Shown here: positions 14,001 to 29,000 of the stretch, in pieces
How positions within the stretch are numbered: position 1 is the first letter of the stretch
Layout: each line of letters starts with the position of its first letter
From: Owenia fusiformis
Taxonomy: Eukaryota > Annelida > Polychaeta > Sabellida > Oweniidae
DNA: 64,000 nt
Reading direction: 5' to 3'
Assembly (NCBI GenBank): GCA_903813345.2
Contig: CAIIXF020000006.1
Coordinates: 33,023,524 to 33,087,523, forward strand
The notes under the pieces: generated by a model
What the model saw: the letters and a program-made list of their open reading frames with translations, nothing else
Databases searched by the model: none
What the model was told of the DNA's origin: nothing
Program-made: the position numbers and the translations under genes

Positions 14001-17000
14001 AATCCCATGCAATCCAGGTCTGAAACTTTTTTTCACACTAACTTACATCATTGGAAACTTTTGACTGTTAAGGTACTGGGAGTTGATTTTTGCCTTCTTT
14101 TTAACCTGTTTTTGTTGACTAATACTTATTCTTTAAAGCCTAACATTTTCCTGTAGGTACTAACATAGAATAATTTACCCCATCAAACAAAGCTCAGGGG
14201 ATACAGTTATTAGAGCTTTCATTTGCAACCAACTTCAGTGAAACATGTAAGGTGGAACACCTCTAGAAGTGGAACACCTCCCAAGTTGAACACTTATTAG
14301 AGGTACCAGTTATCCCACTTAGACAGGTTTTACTGTACTTTTGGCTCATAATAGAATTCTCCCATATATTGCAATAAATGTCAAAAACATGAAAACTATT
14401 TTGGGAATCACATTTGTCTTTTGATTTGTGACTGGTATTTCACACTTCTATACTTCAATCTTAATCTTCAGTTCATTATACTGGTCACCTGGAGCTTGGT
14501 ATTGTGGGAAGCTAAAACTCTTTTAACTTATTAGAATATGGTATGAATGTTCAAAGACTAAATGTTGTAAATAAAGATCCTAATCATTTCTTACCTCAGA
14601 GTTCTCTTTAAAAATAGTCTCAATTAACTGATAACAATTTCCTTGAAATATAAAAGCAGTATATTTTGTCATCCATTTTAAATGCACTGGGTTAGCTATT
14701 GCATTATATGTACAATACAAATAATACAACATGGATTTGTACTTACATTATTGTTTTTATTCCATTTTGACACTGAGGTAAGCCTTGATTTCTTTGGTAT
14801 AGGTCAGGGACGGCCTCGGAGAAGTCCATTATTAAGTGCACAAAGTAGTTGCATTATTGTTTAATTATTTGTGAATAGCAATCAATTTATAAAATAAAGC
14901 TTATTTTAAATGATATAACATGCATGTTTTAGTTTGTTCACTCTATATGGTGTACTAGCTGTCAAACTGACCTGTCACTTGGACTTTATTAAATTCTTGT
15001 ATGGTTATTTTATTTGACAGCTAGTATAGTGTTGTAATGGTAATATTTATGTTTTCATTATCTTGTTCCTTTAATTTTTGTAGAGGCCCAGGGGCTTTTT
15101 GGTAAAAAGTGTTGTATTTCTAGTTCAGGACTATACTTATATGTCTTTCCAATCTTATTAAAACTCATTGTTTTTGCTTTTTTATTAAATGAATATATAG
15201 GTGTAACTCTGAAATCACTTGCTGATTCAATCGCTTTAGCTACAGATTTTATGCTATCCGTTTGCGATTTCTTGATGCCATGCACTCTTCATGTGTGTTT
15301 TAAGAATGTAAAAACAGCTTATATATCTAGAACTAGAGATGCACCAAATCTGCCCCTGGTCTCTACATATTTATTTTTGGATGTGAGTGTAAGAATGTTC
15401 TCCGCATGAAGTACGTGTGAGATCATAACATACCTGTGTGGGTTGAAATACTTCTCTGTTTTTTAGCTTTTGTTTTCATTTCTCCACTTAACCCTATTCC
15501 CCTATCTATCTCTGTTAACATGTAGAAAACTACCTGTACCTGGGCCCAAATGTCAGGATGCCCATTAACTTGTAAATTAAAGAAGAAACGTGTACGATCT
15601 GAAAATAACACTTTGGTTCATGATGCCAAACATGAAACGCTAGTTTCTTTGAGAATGCAGATAAAGGATGCAAGCGTTATGTGGAATGTTTTTGAAACTT
15701 CCAAGAAAGAATTCTGTGCATTGCATTGTGACTTTTATTTGCTATTATTAATTTAATATACTTCCCAATCTTTCGAATCATTTAATAGAATTATTTTTGA
15801 TGACTCCAATATGTTCCACATAACACACATCGTCTTTTATGGCAGAAGCATGGTCAACCTGACATTAAGGACTTAAGTCGACCAAATATTGCATGGGATT
15901 TCCCCTCACAAATTGAACATACCTTGACAGTAAACGTTCAATACCTTTATTAATCAAGACAAAAGATATATACTATTTATACCTTAGATTGAAAACGAGT
16001 CCACGAAACTGGCCGAAACATGTAGACAAAAGTTTAGGACGGAAAATCCAAAATGGCTACCTTGAAAACCCAGCATATCAAAAGTGTAATATACTCCTCA
16101 AAAAAAGTTAAGGACCAGTGGTTTTCCTCATAGGTTTAAATGTCAACCCCCATATTTGTTCGAATATAGTCGTTCAAACAAATATGGGGGTTAACATGTA
16201 AACCTATGAAGAAAACCACTGGTCCTTAACTTTTTTGAGGAGTATATAATATGAAACACACAGGGACGCCCTTAAAACCAAGATATTTGGAAAAACATAA
16301 AATCCCCACAAACAAGTTGTAATGAGCAATATTATACAAAAGCCTTATAAACTAAGGGTACATATAACACACCCCATTTTACCAAGCTATGTAAAACAAC
16401 TAAAAGCACATATGACAAACATACTTGAAAACACCCAAAAGTAAGCCGTATTTGTAAAACACGCTACAACCAAGGTGCATGTTGAACTATAGTGAACACA
16501 CTAGGGTCACTAGGACGCAGTAACGAGGATATGGAAAATGTTCTGTTTAAAGAAAACGTAAGGGTTAGAGAATGTAAAATGTTTGAAGCAATCCAATGTT
16601 TCCTTTACTATACTTATTTTATTTTCTGAAAAAATAATGAAGATATCTGTTCAAATATAGAAGTCAAAAGATTAAGGATGTTAACCCTAGAAGCCCTAAG
16701 GTAAAGAAGTCACACAAACACTGAAGGGGATGGGGGTTCAAACGGTCACCCCCTTGTATTATTTTTATTAGTAGAGCTAGGATGTTCAAACTTTCCCCAA
16801 ATATACCCCAAATATACTTCATTCAATTCTCTACAACTTTTTGTAATAACTTTAACAACCATGATGATGTAAGATTGCGTAATTTTATTCTAAAGACAAC
16901 GCGTATGGTTGAATTAGTGCTAGCTTTTTTCGATTTTGTCTATTGGAGCTGATGATTACATCATAATAAGTTAATAACAAATTAGTAGAGCTAGGATGTT

Positions 17001-20000
17001 CAAACTTTCCCAAAATATACTTCATTCAATTCTCTACAACTTAATTGATGTAATAACTTTAACAACTTTGATGATATAAGATTGCGTAATTTTATTCTAA
17101 AGATAACACGTATGGTAGAAATAGTACTAGCTTTTTCCGATTTTGTTTATTAGAGCTGATGATTACATCATAATAAATCAATTAGCCTATGTTCAATCTT
17201 GCTGATATTTGCAGAAAACATTTGTTATATCTGTAGCTCCAGCTACTGAAAATTTGAAGATCCAAAAGTTATGGGGAAAAAAACTTCACGGGGGGGGGGG
17301 GTTAAAATGTGTAAGCTAATTTGATGATTCCTGATCTACAGTGAAAGCTCCACCACTTAACCTTCACGAGGAACTAAAGAGAGAGCTGACACATGGCAAA
17401 AACAGACAAAAACGAAACGTAAAACAAGGAGTGACGTTATACATTGGAACTGATTCTTCTGTGGATGAGGTGCAAGAGTGGATGCGTTCCAAAGAATTCA
17501 CAGAAAGGTCACTAACAGTTTTTTTTTCAGTTTGACACGCAATCTTATTCCAACATGTTTATCAATTTCCTACCGTTTCGGCATTCCTAACTTTCTTTAA
17601 GTTTCTCAAAGCCTGACACTACACTAGAATATTTTTTGCCTCTTAAGTATTTCTGTATATACTAAGTATTTGCATTATTTTAGTGTAAGCAATTTGCTGT
17701 CAGGACAACTTTTGCCCAGATATTCAAAAAACGGTCAAAGGGATCATTTTAACTTGCTTTAAATTGACCTTTTTTTCAAAAAAATTACCTCCACGTTGCC
17801 AGGAGTTTATATCCAGGAGTTTGATGATGTCCATGTTATTAACAAAAAGTATGATGCACATTGCCTGTTTCAGCCCCATGTGATATGAATATCAGTCTGG
17901 CGCAGAATATTGCCATGATTATACACAACATCAATTAAACTACAGCCATTTTATGTTCATACTGTTTACAATAGATAATTCTTTTTTTCAGGACATGCAA
18001 TGCTTTGATTGGAAAGACAGGCCTGGACATGTTCAATTTGAGTCGGAACCAAATGGAGACAATATGTGGCCCCGATGAGGCAGCAAGATTAGACAGTCAG
18101 ATCAAAGTGCAAAAAAACATTAGTGGGGTGAGTCGCCATTGCTAAAATTTAATCATTGGTTTCATTAATACCAAGGATTACCCTCTTCTCTTACCTTATT
18201 CTCTTTTATTGCCCTTATTCGGACTAAATCACCGATCACGTTGTCTTTATAGACCAGCCACATTCTTTGATTATTCAATACGATAAATCTAGTACATTGC
18301 AGTCGTGTAGCTTTATCTTAATGCTGAATAATAATACTAGTACATTAATTGTACTTAATTATATCAGAAGTTTTTTGTTGCTTATGAAGCGTGTTAACAA
18401 AATTTTAAAAGTGCATTTTGTTTCTGTTAAACGAGTATTAACCGGATTCCATGATACCGTGAAGTTGCCTCTGTCCGTAAATATTAGCGCTCTCTGGTAT
18501 GTTCAGCATTCTCAAATGCTCACGTACCATTTGCATTCGTTCGACTTCTCTTTAAGAGAGCTTCGTCTTCGAATGTAGTTTATAACTAGACTCTGCGCGC
18601 AGGGTAATGCTCACGGAATGTTGAGGTCCCGTTAGTACCCGTTTGGCTCGTTTGTTAGCGATATAATCAAAAATGTTATTCAACGATTCTGGAGGCCGTT
18701 TCTTGAAATTTATCGTTATTAACGAATCGTTAATCGTGGATTTGTTTCTATGGACACCACATCGTTAACGAGACCCCCAAGGAGGATTGGCTCCCAGAAT
18801 GCAACACCGATATTCTGCAAAACAATCACCTAGCGATAGCTTTGTTGGAGAGTATCGGGTCATTCTCCATGCAGTCGTACAAATTATACAGACACGAATA
18901 GCAAATGACGCATGCGTGGAGATTAAAGAATATCGAGTTGGAACCCTGGCTTCCAATCCTCCTTGCGAGACCCCATTCGTACTCGTTTAATCAATCATGG
19001 ATGATGAATAAATCGATAAAAATCACGACGTCATCGCGAATCGTTAACTTTCGAGAAACGGTAAAATCGTTATTAACAATTGTATTAACGATTCGTTAAT
19101 GACGAAACTTTCGAGAAACGGCCTCCTGAGGAGTAATGTGATTGACGATAAACCAATGGAATAAAACAGAAGTCCATCTTTGCATATCATGGCACGATGG
19201 GAGGTTATTTCCCCTCTTCGTTTTGGGGAAACATTATAAGCAAAGTAGTGTCATTTACATCTGCATTGGCAGAGCTGACTAGTTACTTACCCTAAACAGA
19301 AACAAGTAACTCAGATTTTGATTAGAAATATCACTGAAAAATTATTAAAATGATGCTATTAATTATACATTTACATAATATTCTATTATATTACATTGTT
19401 AACTCTTTGAATGAATTGCCATGAATTGCAGCATAAACAGGCACCAGATAGTCGGTTACAACTAGTATGTATATCATCTCATTCAGTTAACAACCATGGT
19501 CAATATCATTTCAGGAGAAGGTATCTGCTATTACCATTGTCCTCTTACATTTTCTTAGCACACAGCTAACAACGTGAATGCTTTGTTCGCCAGTGACATA
19601 TTCACATCACCATACCGTATGTCGTTGGACCGTAGTTTCTACATATGATCTGCGAAGTATTAATCAGATCGGAAAGTTTTTAAGTCACACAATATTGAAT
19701 ATATGGTCGAAAGGATGGGTATCGATATGGTGAACTGAATTCAACAATGTTTATCTCTTAAACCAATTATTGAAAACATTCTGGAAAAAACACGGTATTT
19801 TATGTAATGTTGACTGATTGACAACAATTTAATGCGAAAATCATTTTGAAATATTTTGTAAAACTGTTTTTGTTAACATTTTTTGTTTTTTTAGTGCAAT
19901 TGTTTTTGCTCCTTTCTACCAATTCTTGAGAATGAAATAAAATGTCTTTCCGAACCTTGTTGGAACAAAATAACATGTTTTTAGACCTCTCATTATTATA

Positions 20001-23000
20001 GTTATACGAATTTTTGGTTGATTTTAAAAAAGTATTCAAAAAATTAAAACAAAATCCCCCCAAAATAGATAAAAAATTAAGATAAACCTTTTATTTCATT
20101 AACAAGATACTTTTTTAAAATCAACCAAAATTTCCTCTGTACAATTACAATATTGAGAGACCTAAACATGTTGTGTTTATGTCGTTTTGTTCCAATGAGG
20201 TTCGGAAAGATGTTTCATTTCACTCTGGAAACATGATACCAAGAACAAAATAAGTGTTTGATGTGTTTTCTAAAACAATATACATACCTGCCAACCTAAG
20301 ACCAAAATTTTGCGGTAGATTTTTTTAAAATTGCTGTATTTTTGCGGTAGATTTTTTCAAAATACGGTAGTTTTGCGGTATTTTTCAATAAAATTGCGGT
20401 AGTTTATGCGGTAGATTTTAGAAAAAACGGTAGTTTTTGCGGTAGATTTTTTAAAAAAACGGTAGTTTTTGCGGTAGATTTTAAAAAAAACGGTAGTTTT
20501 TGCGGTAGATTTAAAAAATACGGTAGTTTTTGCGGTAGATTTTCAAAAAATACTGTAGTTTCAGAGGTTTAGGGTAGATTTTTGAAAAAAGTGTAATTTT
20601 GCTGTAGAAATTTGAAAAAAAGCGGTAGTTTTGCGGAAGATTTAGAAAAAATGCGGTAGTTTTTTAAAAATGCGGTAGTTTTTACGGTAGTTTTATGAAA
20701 AACCGGTAGTTTTGCGAAAGATTCTGAAAAAATGCGGTAGTTTTACGGTAGATTTTGAAAAAATGCGGTAGTTTTTACGGTAGGTTTTGAAAAACCGGTA
20801 GTTATGCGGAAAATTTTGAAAAAATGCGGTAGTTTTACGGTAGATTTTGAAAATTGCGGTAGTTTTTACGGTAATTTTTTGAAAAACCGGTAGTTTTTAA
20901 GGTAATTTTTTGAAAAACCGGTACTTTTGCGGAAGATTTTGAAAAAATGCGGTAGTTTTACGGTAGATTTTGAAAATTGCGGTAGTTTTTACGGTAGTTT
21001 TTTGAAAAACTGGTACTTTTGCGGAAGATTTGCCAAAATGCGGTATTTTTCGGTAGATTTTGAAAAATGCTGTAGTTAAACCTTTATACAATGCGGTTTT
21101 CTGTATTAATACAATGTTTCCGTGGTCATATTGTTGTTGTTATTGTGAATACATATTTTACTGCAAGAGTGCTTTTGATAATTACAGTTTGTAAAGCAGA
21201 ACTACCACCTGAGAATTATACGAAACTATTATTTTCAAGAAAAAATAGATATACTATTTCCAAGAATAAATAGAGACTAAACACTTTTTATTCTTCATTT
21301 ACCATGCTTACAATGGACTGACAGCAACTTTGGATTTTAATGTTTCAGCAAAATGTACACAAAAACAATGTACCGAGTGAAAGGTATTTCTGTGAAGGTT
21401 TTAATGGAACAGGTTTGAAGAAAAACGGTTTACTGTGAGACTCACAATCATTGATTTTACAAAGAAAGGGCAGGTTTAAAATTCAAATTAACGGTTTTGC
21501 GGGGCGTTTTGGTTTCAATACGCCCCGGTGAGTTAGTACTGCGTGATAATGTGTTCTGATGAAAAATACAACATTTTATCGTACTGTAAACAAATTGATT
21601 AAAACTATGTATAATGTATATGTGGCGTGTTACTGATCATAACAAATCAAACTACGCATATTTCATACGCTAAAACAAGTAGTTTTTGTCATTTCCTATC
21701 ATTTATTTAGATGAAGCGCAACTAAAATCATATTTTTGTTGCAATCGGAATAAAGATCTGTGTACAAAAGGGTTTGGTTAACTACAAAAATCATGGCAGA
21801 AAGAATTCTTTCTAGCTAGTGGTAGTTGGTGTTTGGACTGATTACACGCAAGCTTACTTAGATAAATGCGCAATAAACTGATAACCATAGACCTGCCGAT
21901 ACCTATTTATATTCGGGTTGGTGAAGGAATATTACAGGGACAGTACAGGAAGACTTCCAATTTTTCAGCATTTCCCAACAATAACGGGAAATTTTACGGT
22001 AGTTAGAACAAAAATACTGTTTATTTTAGCAGAAATACGGTAGATTTTCGAAAATTTACGGTAGATTTTCAAAAATTTACGGTAGATTTTACGGCCGTTC
22101 TCATGGAATAAACTAGTTTTTTAAAAAGAAAATTTACGGTAGATTACGAAAATAATACGGTAGATTTTTTTACGGGCGTTTTTACGGGAAAAAAATGGTA
22201 TTTTTTTACGGTAGTTTGTCATTTTTTTACGGAAAAACGAAAAAATTACGGTAGATTCCCGTAAAAATACGGTAGGTTGGCAGGTATGAATATAGATGAA
22301 AGTATATATTTTTTTTCAAATTATATTCATGTTACCATTCAAAAGATGACCATTAAATTGACGATGTGTTAAATTTTAGATTTTTTATGTCTAGTTTAAA
22401 GATTCTCGCAATCTTTATCCAATCAGCGTTTGCGAGTGTGTCGGCTCACGTATAAAAGGCGAATCCAACTCAAATCCATGCAGGGGTGTATGAGGGAATC
22501 GAGTAGGAAAGAGCTCGTGAAATCTGAATTTATATGCACATGGTCAATGTTTACACATGTTTGGAGTTTTTGAAGAAAATGTGATATGGGTGTGGTTCCG
22601 AATTTGAAGTCATTGCTGGAAAATATGATTTTGATACGTGAAATTATATCTATAAATACAGCACTAAAAATAACAGTACACATGAAGTAATGTTTGAAAC
22701 CCTTACGGAAAATTCTGTCTGCATTTTATCACCATTGCTCTTTCTTCCCGCATTCTAGTGCTGTTTGAATGAATATATTAATTAATGTATTTCTAACTAA
22801 AATATATCACATTTTTTTATAAACCACAAACATTTAGATCATAAAAAAATATTCAATACTTGAGTGAGCACGATATGCAAGGGTTACTAAGTTGACACAG
22901 TAAATGACCACTGATATTGTGTTAGCAAATATGTATTAGCAGAATACACTGTGTGAATGGACTAACACCCCTCACTTTCATAGTGAAGTGACTAATTGGT

Positions 23001-26000
23001 TTATGTTTACGTTTTAATGTGTTTTGGGTTCCTTGTTACAGCAAGGGGGGCCAGTAAAGTAGACTAACATGTTTGCATGGCAAATTTTGATCGAATATGT
23101 GAGACACTTTAAGAGAAACGTGTGTTCAAAAAGTTCACCATATCGAGACCACTCCTTTCAGAGCCGAATGTCCAATGCAAGGTAGTTTAATTTGATAAAA
23201 TAATATATATCGAAGTCGGCAATTACCGTCCGACATTTTGAAAGAGATTGAAATAGCCGTTACCTTCTCGTGATACTGACCAGTGACACATTTATCATTA
23301 TCCCACTGAACAAAGTTTAACATGGATATAGCATGTATAGGGAAGCCGATCATACATTTCTGTTCATTTATTTAAAATTCGTCATCTATCAACTAAGCGA
23401 ATGGTATATAAGCATGGTACTCGAAAGGACCTGTTGCAGATTCTACAGTATTACCGCCTCCCTATGAAAAAATATATATTCACCTGATATTTCAAAATGA
23501 ATGAACTTAAGTGACTTGTTCAATCATGAAGTGTAGAGGCGTTTAATGCTAAATTAGTAAACTTTTTGTGTCTCTCAAAATCCATTTGCATCCTAAGAAT
23601 CCATACATTTTATCCAAATATGTTATTTGTTAATATGATAGTATAACCTTTGTATTTGCAAAGTTTTATTACATTTGATAAATGTAGAAGTTGTTTTTGG
23701 AGCATTATTATTATTAAAAATGTATAATCTTTTAATTTAAAGTATGGCCCGAATCAACATCAAACTTCATGTTTAGTTTGAGGTCCTATCGGGTCATAGT
23801 GTATGATTGGTATTTCTAAGATAATCAATGGAAACCAATGGTCACTATTGGGATATGATGAATATCCCTATATTAGGTTAATGGTGCATATCCTCATTCA
23901 CCCTTGCTGGTATTTGCCCCGTAAATGCACCCCTTCCTTAAAAGTAATATATAAGCACCAACACCACTGCAATATGTTTGCATACTCTTGAAATATAAAT
24001 AGTTTTCACTGGCCAGAAAAGCAAGAAAAAGTTTCACCATTTAATACCATGTATTACTGTACTGTGCTGTAATGTCTGAATGCACATCAACATAACCACA
24101 TGGTGTCATTGTCTTTTGGTAAGGTGCTGGAGCATGCCATTTGTCGAGAAATATCTCTTTAACTAAGGCAGTTACAGACACATCTCCTGCCTGGTCATTC
24201 AAATCAGAGAAAGCTTGAAAAAGAAAAACTGTTTTGTTCTGTGGGATTTGCTGCTCTTGCTGATTTAATGTTTTACTGTGGAGGAACTCGGGAAGCATGT
24301 GTAAGATGACTGGTCCATTTCGGTATCAAGGTAGAGACACATCTCGCTACATATGAGTTCCCCCATGCTGTAGTTCAAGGTTTATGGTACATATTTTGAT
24401 TTCGTTGGTGCTTAGAAATACTGGGCTCTGCTACTTGTTTCATTTTGTGTATTTCCAAAATATAACTCTTAGAATCTCACTAACAACTTTGGATGAAAAC
24501 AGTTAGATAGGATTTTGTGGAATTTAAAACAAATAGTTACAGGTAGGTCAGTCTGCAATGGTGTATACCGAATGGACAAGACAATATGATAAATAGTAAG
24601 ATGATATATATGCTATATATCCCACGACCAAAGTTCGGTAGGGAGAAACTGTCTATTCGTTCGTCTGTCTCTCCGTTTGTGTGTGTGTCCAGGCGTTAGC
24701 TCTAATAGTGGTTGACGGATTTGCTTCAAATCTGTTGTACCAGAAATAGAATTTGCTCCAAAATAGATATCTTATGGGCAAGAAGGAATTTACAATATGG
24801 ACGCTCAATTCAAAATGGCCATCATTTTTGTATAAATGTAATCTTTGATATATACTCAAATCCTAGTCGACGGATTTGGTTCAATTTTATATGGTGACGC
24901 CTTAGTGGTTGACGGATTTCAATTAAAGAATCTAGCTAGGCTGATTTAAAAAATGTTCAAATCTTGCACGATGATGCTTTAAAGCAACACAGGTTTCTAC
25001 TAAACAAGGAATTTTAAAGATGGCTGCTGAATTCAATATGGCCGCCATTTTTCATGGAAACGTATTTTGTGATGACTTAAATACAGTACCATGATAGTAT
25101 GATTTGGTCCAAACTTTATAGGCTTCTGTCTTTTGGGCAAACGTCTTCTGCTAAAGAAAGAATTTTAAAGATGGCTGTTGAATTCATTATGACCGCCATT
25201 TTTCATAGAAATGTATTTTGCGATAACTTAAATACCATGATAATATGATTTGGTCCAAATTTTATAGGCTTATGCCTTATGGCCAAACGTCTTCTGCTGA
25301 AGAAGGAATTTACAATCAATTCAAAATGGCCAACATTTTTCTAATAAATATAATCTTTGATAACCGTAAGACCAGTTCAAATTTTATATGCTGATGCCTG
25401 GAGACACACATAACAGGATGGTTCAGAATTAAGATCAAAGATATTGTCAGCAACAATCTGACAATATAGAAAGAACTAGGTATAGTATGGTAAGTGATTT
25501 CGGACAGTCATATCTTTCACCATGATTACTTTCTGGCCATAAGCTTAAATACTGTGGTTTTTATTCAAACAATATGTTTTCTTTCAAGTGAAGCCCCCGT
25601 GATATTGAAATATCAATGCAACACTCTGAATTATGGATAAGGACCCCACCTTGTCAATTTTTTAAAATGTTAGGCTTATTTTCCAAAAAGAGGATCTTGT
25701 TTTTCTCAATTCAAATTAAATATATCAGAAGTTTCTTCTGCACTGTATCAACAACTTCTGAAAGGGGGATGCGTATTGAAATGCGATAAAGTTAAAAACA
25801 ACATATCCCATGTTATTTTCTCAAAGGAAAAACTCACGCTATCCATTATTTTCACCATAATGTTCGTCATTAAAAATACCTATTCATAATTTTTCAAATT
25901 ATTCGATTGATATTTTTATTATCCTTGAGACTTTACTTGAAAGACATAATTTGTGTTAATACTCCAGTAAAAACACGAAAAATAAATGAAAAAATTGCAA

Positions 26001-29000
26001 CACTTATTAAACCTAGTGCAACAAATGCATATTGATAAGTTTAAAGACATATCAAAAATCTAGAAAAATCTAAGTAGTGGAAGACATGTAAAAATCACTA
26101 TTTGTACCCCCTGGTCTTATTTTATGAGGGGGTACTGTGTTAAGCATTTATATCTTCTGTTGGGTGCCTCCAATCACATTCAAATTTTCAGGGATTATGC
26201 ATCCATATATAGTTAGTTGTCATGAAAAGACTGATCTTGATTGGTAAATTGATTACCATGGCAACATAACTTAATTGCAAAATATTGTAAATATTAAGGA
26301 TAAATCTACCGTTTCCCTACAAACAGTTAAGTTTGTCATTTTTAATTTTTCAAAAGGAACACAAACTTGAGCGTTATACATATTGAAGGAGTTTACAACA
26401 AGATAACATGATAAATAAGTTAATAGGATGACATATTTGGCTCATGTTTGATAACTACTGCTCAATTTACCACAAAGTGGGCGTGGCACTTTTTGTTATT
26501 ACAATTCCAAATAATTTCATGTTGACAGAATCATATTTACAAGGGTCATTAATACATATGTAATTATCTGGAATGGTGAGTCCAAATATCTTTTGTCAAT
26601 TGGTTGCCATAGTAACACAACATATTGTATGTGAATCGTGGGTAGAGGTCATTTCAGGCAATCCTTGTTAATCTTAATTATTTATTACATTCATCCTTAA
26701 GAACTGTTTTAGTGTATGATCTTTTTTAACAAATACAGGCTTGGATAATATTGATATGCGTTTGCTATGGTAACACAACTAATAATGCTGTTTCTTGAAA
26801 TACTGCTCTGTTTGTTCGTCTGCCCGCCCATCTGTCTAAGCATTTCCTGACCTATTAATTAATCACAGATTGGTGTTATATGTGACAAAATGGTGATTCT
26901 TGACATCTTAGACTCAAGAAGATGTACCAACTTAGACCCTGGACGCTGTATCAATCTTAGATTATGGATTTTCTACCCATTGTAGACTATAGAGGATGTA
27001 CCCATTAAACACTAGAGTCTACAACCTCTAAAACTCTAGAGGCTGTACCATCTTATAGTATTTATTAATCACATATTGATGTTATATGTGGCAAAATTGT
27101 GATTCTTGACATCTTAGACTCTAGAAGATTTATCAACTTAGACTATATAAGCTGTATCAATCCTAGATTATGGATGCTGTACCCATTAAACACTAGAAGC
27201 TCTGGAGGCTATACCCATTGTAGACTCTTGGAGGCTGTACCCATTGTTAACTCTGCATCTGGAAGGTGTACCATCTTCTCTCGAAGGCTGTTCCAAGAAC
27301 TCATCAAAGGTTCTGGAGGCTATACCACTTTTGACTCTGGAGACTATACCCATTGAAGACTCTGGAGGCGATATCATCCTAGTCTCTAGGAGGCTGTACC
27401 CATTGTAGACTATGGAGGCTACACCATATTAGGCTCTTGGAGGCTATACCATCTCAGACTCTTGTAGGTTGTACTATCTTAGACTCTTGGAGGCTGTACC
27501 TATCTTTGACTCTTGACTTTCATAGAAACCATAGACTATTTTGGCTGTACTATCTTTGGCCCTAGAGGCTGAATCCAAATTTAACTCTGAAGCTATGCCA
27601 TATTGGTCTCTGGGGGTTGAATTCATATTATACTCTGGATGTTGTACCATATAAGACTCTGTAGGCTGTATCAATTTTAAATTATAGAGGCTGGGTCAAC
27701 TTAGACTCTTGGAATTGAAGGTTGTAGCCATTATAGAAGTACTGTAGATGTACCCATTAAACTCCTGAGGCCATATTAGACTCTAATTGTTAATATTAGT
27801 CGTAGGCTATACCATTTTCAACTTTGGAGGCTGAACCATTTTAGGCTCTGAAGGCTGTACCATCTTAGATTCTGGAAACTGGTCCTATGTTATATCGAGA
27901 GGCTGTACCATCTAAGGGTTGGAGGCTGTACATGTTAAGACTCTTGGAGGCTGTACTTATCATAGGCTCTGAATGCTATAGCAATCAAATGATCTGACGG
28001 ATCTACCATCTTGGACTCTGGAGACTGAACCCATGTTATATCTGGAAGCTGTACCATCTTAGACTCGTGGAAACTGTGCCTATCTTAGCCTCTGGATGCT
28101 ATAGCAATCATAGCCTCTGAAGCTGTATCATCTTAGACTCTGGAGACTAATTCCATGTTATATCTGGAGGCTGTACCATCTTAGACTCATGGAGGCTGTA
28201 CCATCTTAGACTCATGGAGGCTGTACCAATCCTAGGCTCTGAATGCTATAGCAATCATAGCCTCTGAAAGCTGTACCATCTTATACTCTGGAGACTGATC
28301 CCATGTTATATCTGGAGGCTGTACCATCTAAGGGTCTGGAGGCTATACCATCTTAGACTTATGGAGGCTGTACTGATTCTAGGCTCTGACTACTATAGCA
28401 ATCTTAGATTCTGAATGTTATATCATCTTGGACTCTGGATGCTGAATACATATACTACTTGAGGCTGTATCATATTAGATTCTTGAGACTGCACTAATTT
28501 TATACTCTTGAGGCTGTATCATCTATATACTCTGGAGGCTGAACCAACTTAGGCTCTTTTGAACTATTCTATAGTCTCAGGTTCTACCATATTAGACTAT
28601 TGGATGACATGTTCTTGGTATTGAAGGACACCATATACGCTGGGGGTTGAATCATATTCTATGTTATAAGTTTTTTCAGAACATATGCACTACACTATTT
28701 GCGTTTATTATGCTCTGTGTTACTATGGCAACCCCTTGACCAATCATGTACAGACTCACCATATTAAAGAATAACATCCGTATCCATGAGCCCTATAAAT
28801 ATAACTGACTGATTTTGTAAAAATAACTGTTTTAGGACATTATCACTGAAAAGTGCCACGCCAACTTTTGAGTAGATAGAGAGGTAGTCACCTAATATAA
28901 TAGAGTTCAGGGTCAAAGATATCATACAATTTATCACATTTATCATGTTATCTTATTTAACACTCCTCAAATATGTTTTTAGGGTAGTTTAATGTTCATT

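Noticed and set aside
15058-15285. Minus-strand 75-codon frame as a nested gene
   Set aside because: Composition is protein-like but there is no domain, promoter or splice support; left as a note in the intron entry.
16093-16244. Intrinsic terminator or regulatory hairpin
   Set aside because: TA duplications and long inverted arms identify a MITE.
24041-24298. Minus-strand 85-codon frame as a nested gene
   Set aside because: Same reasoning: no recognisable family and no partner exons.
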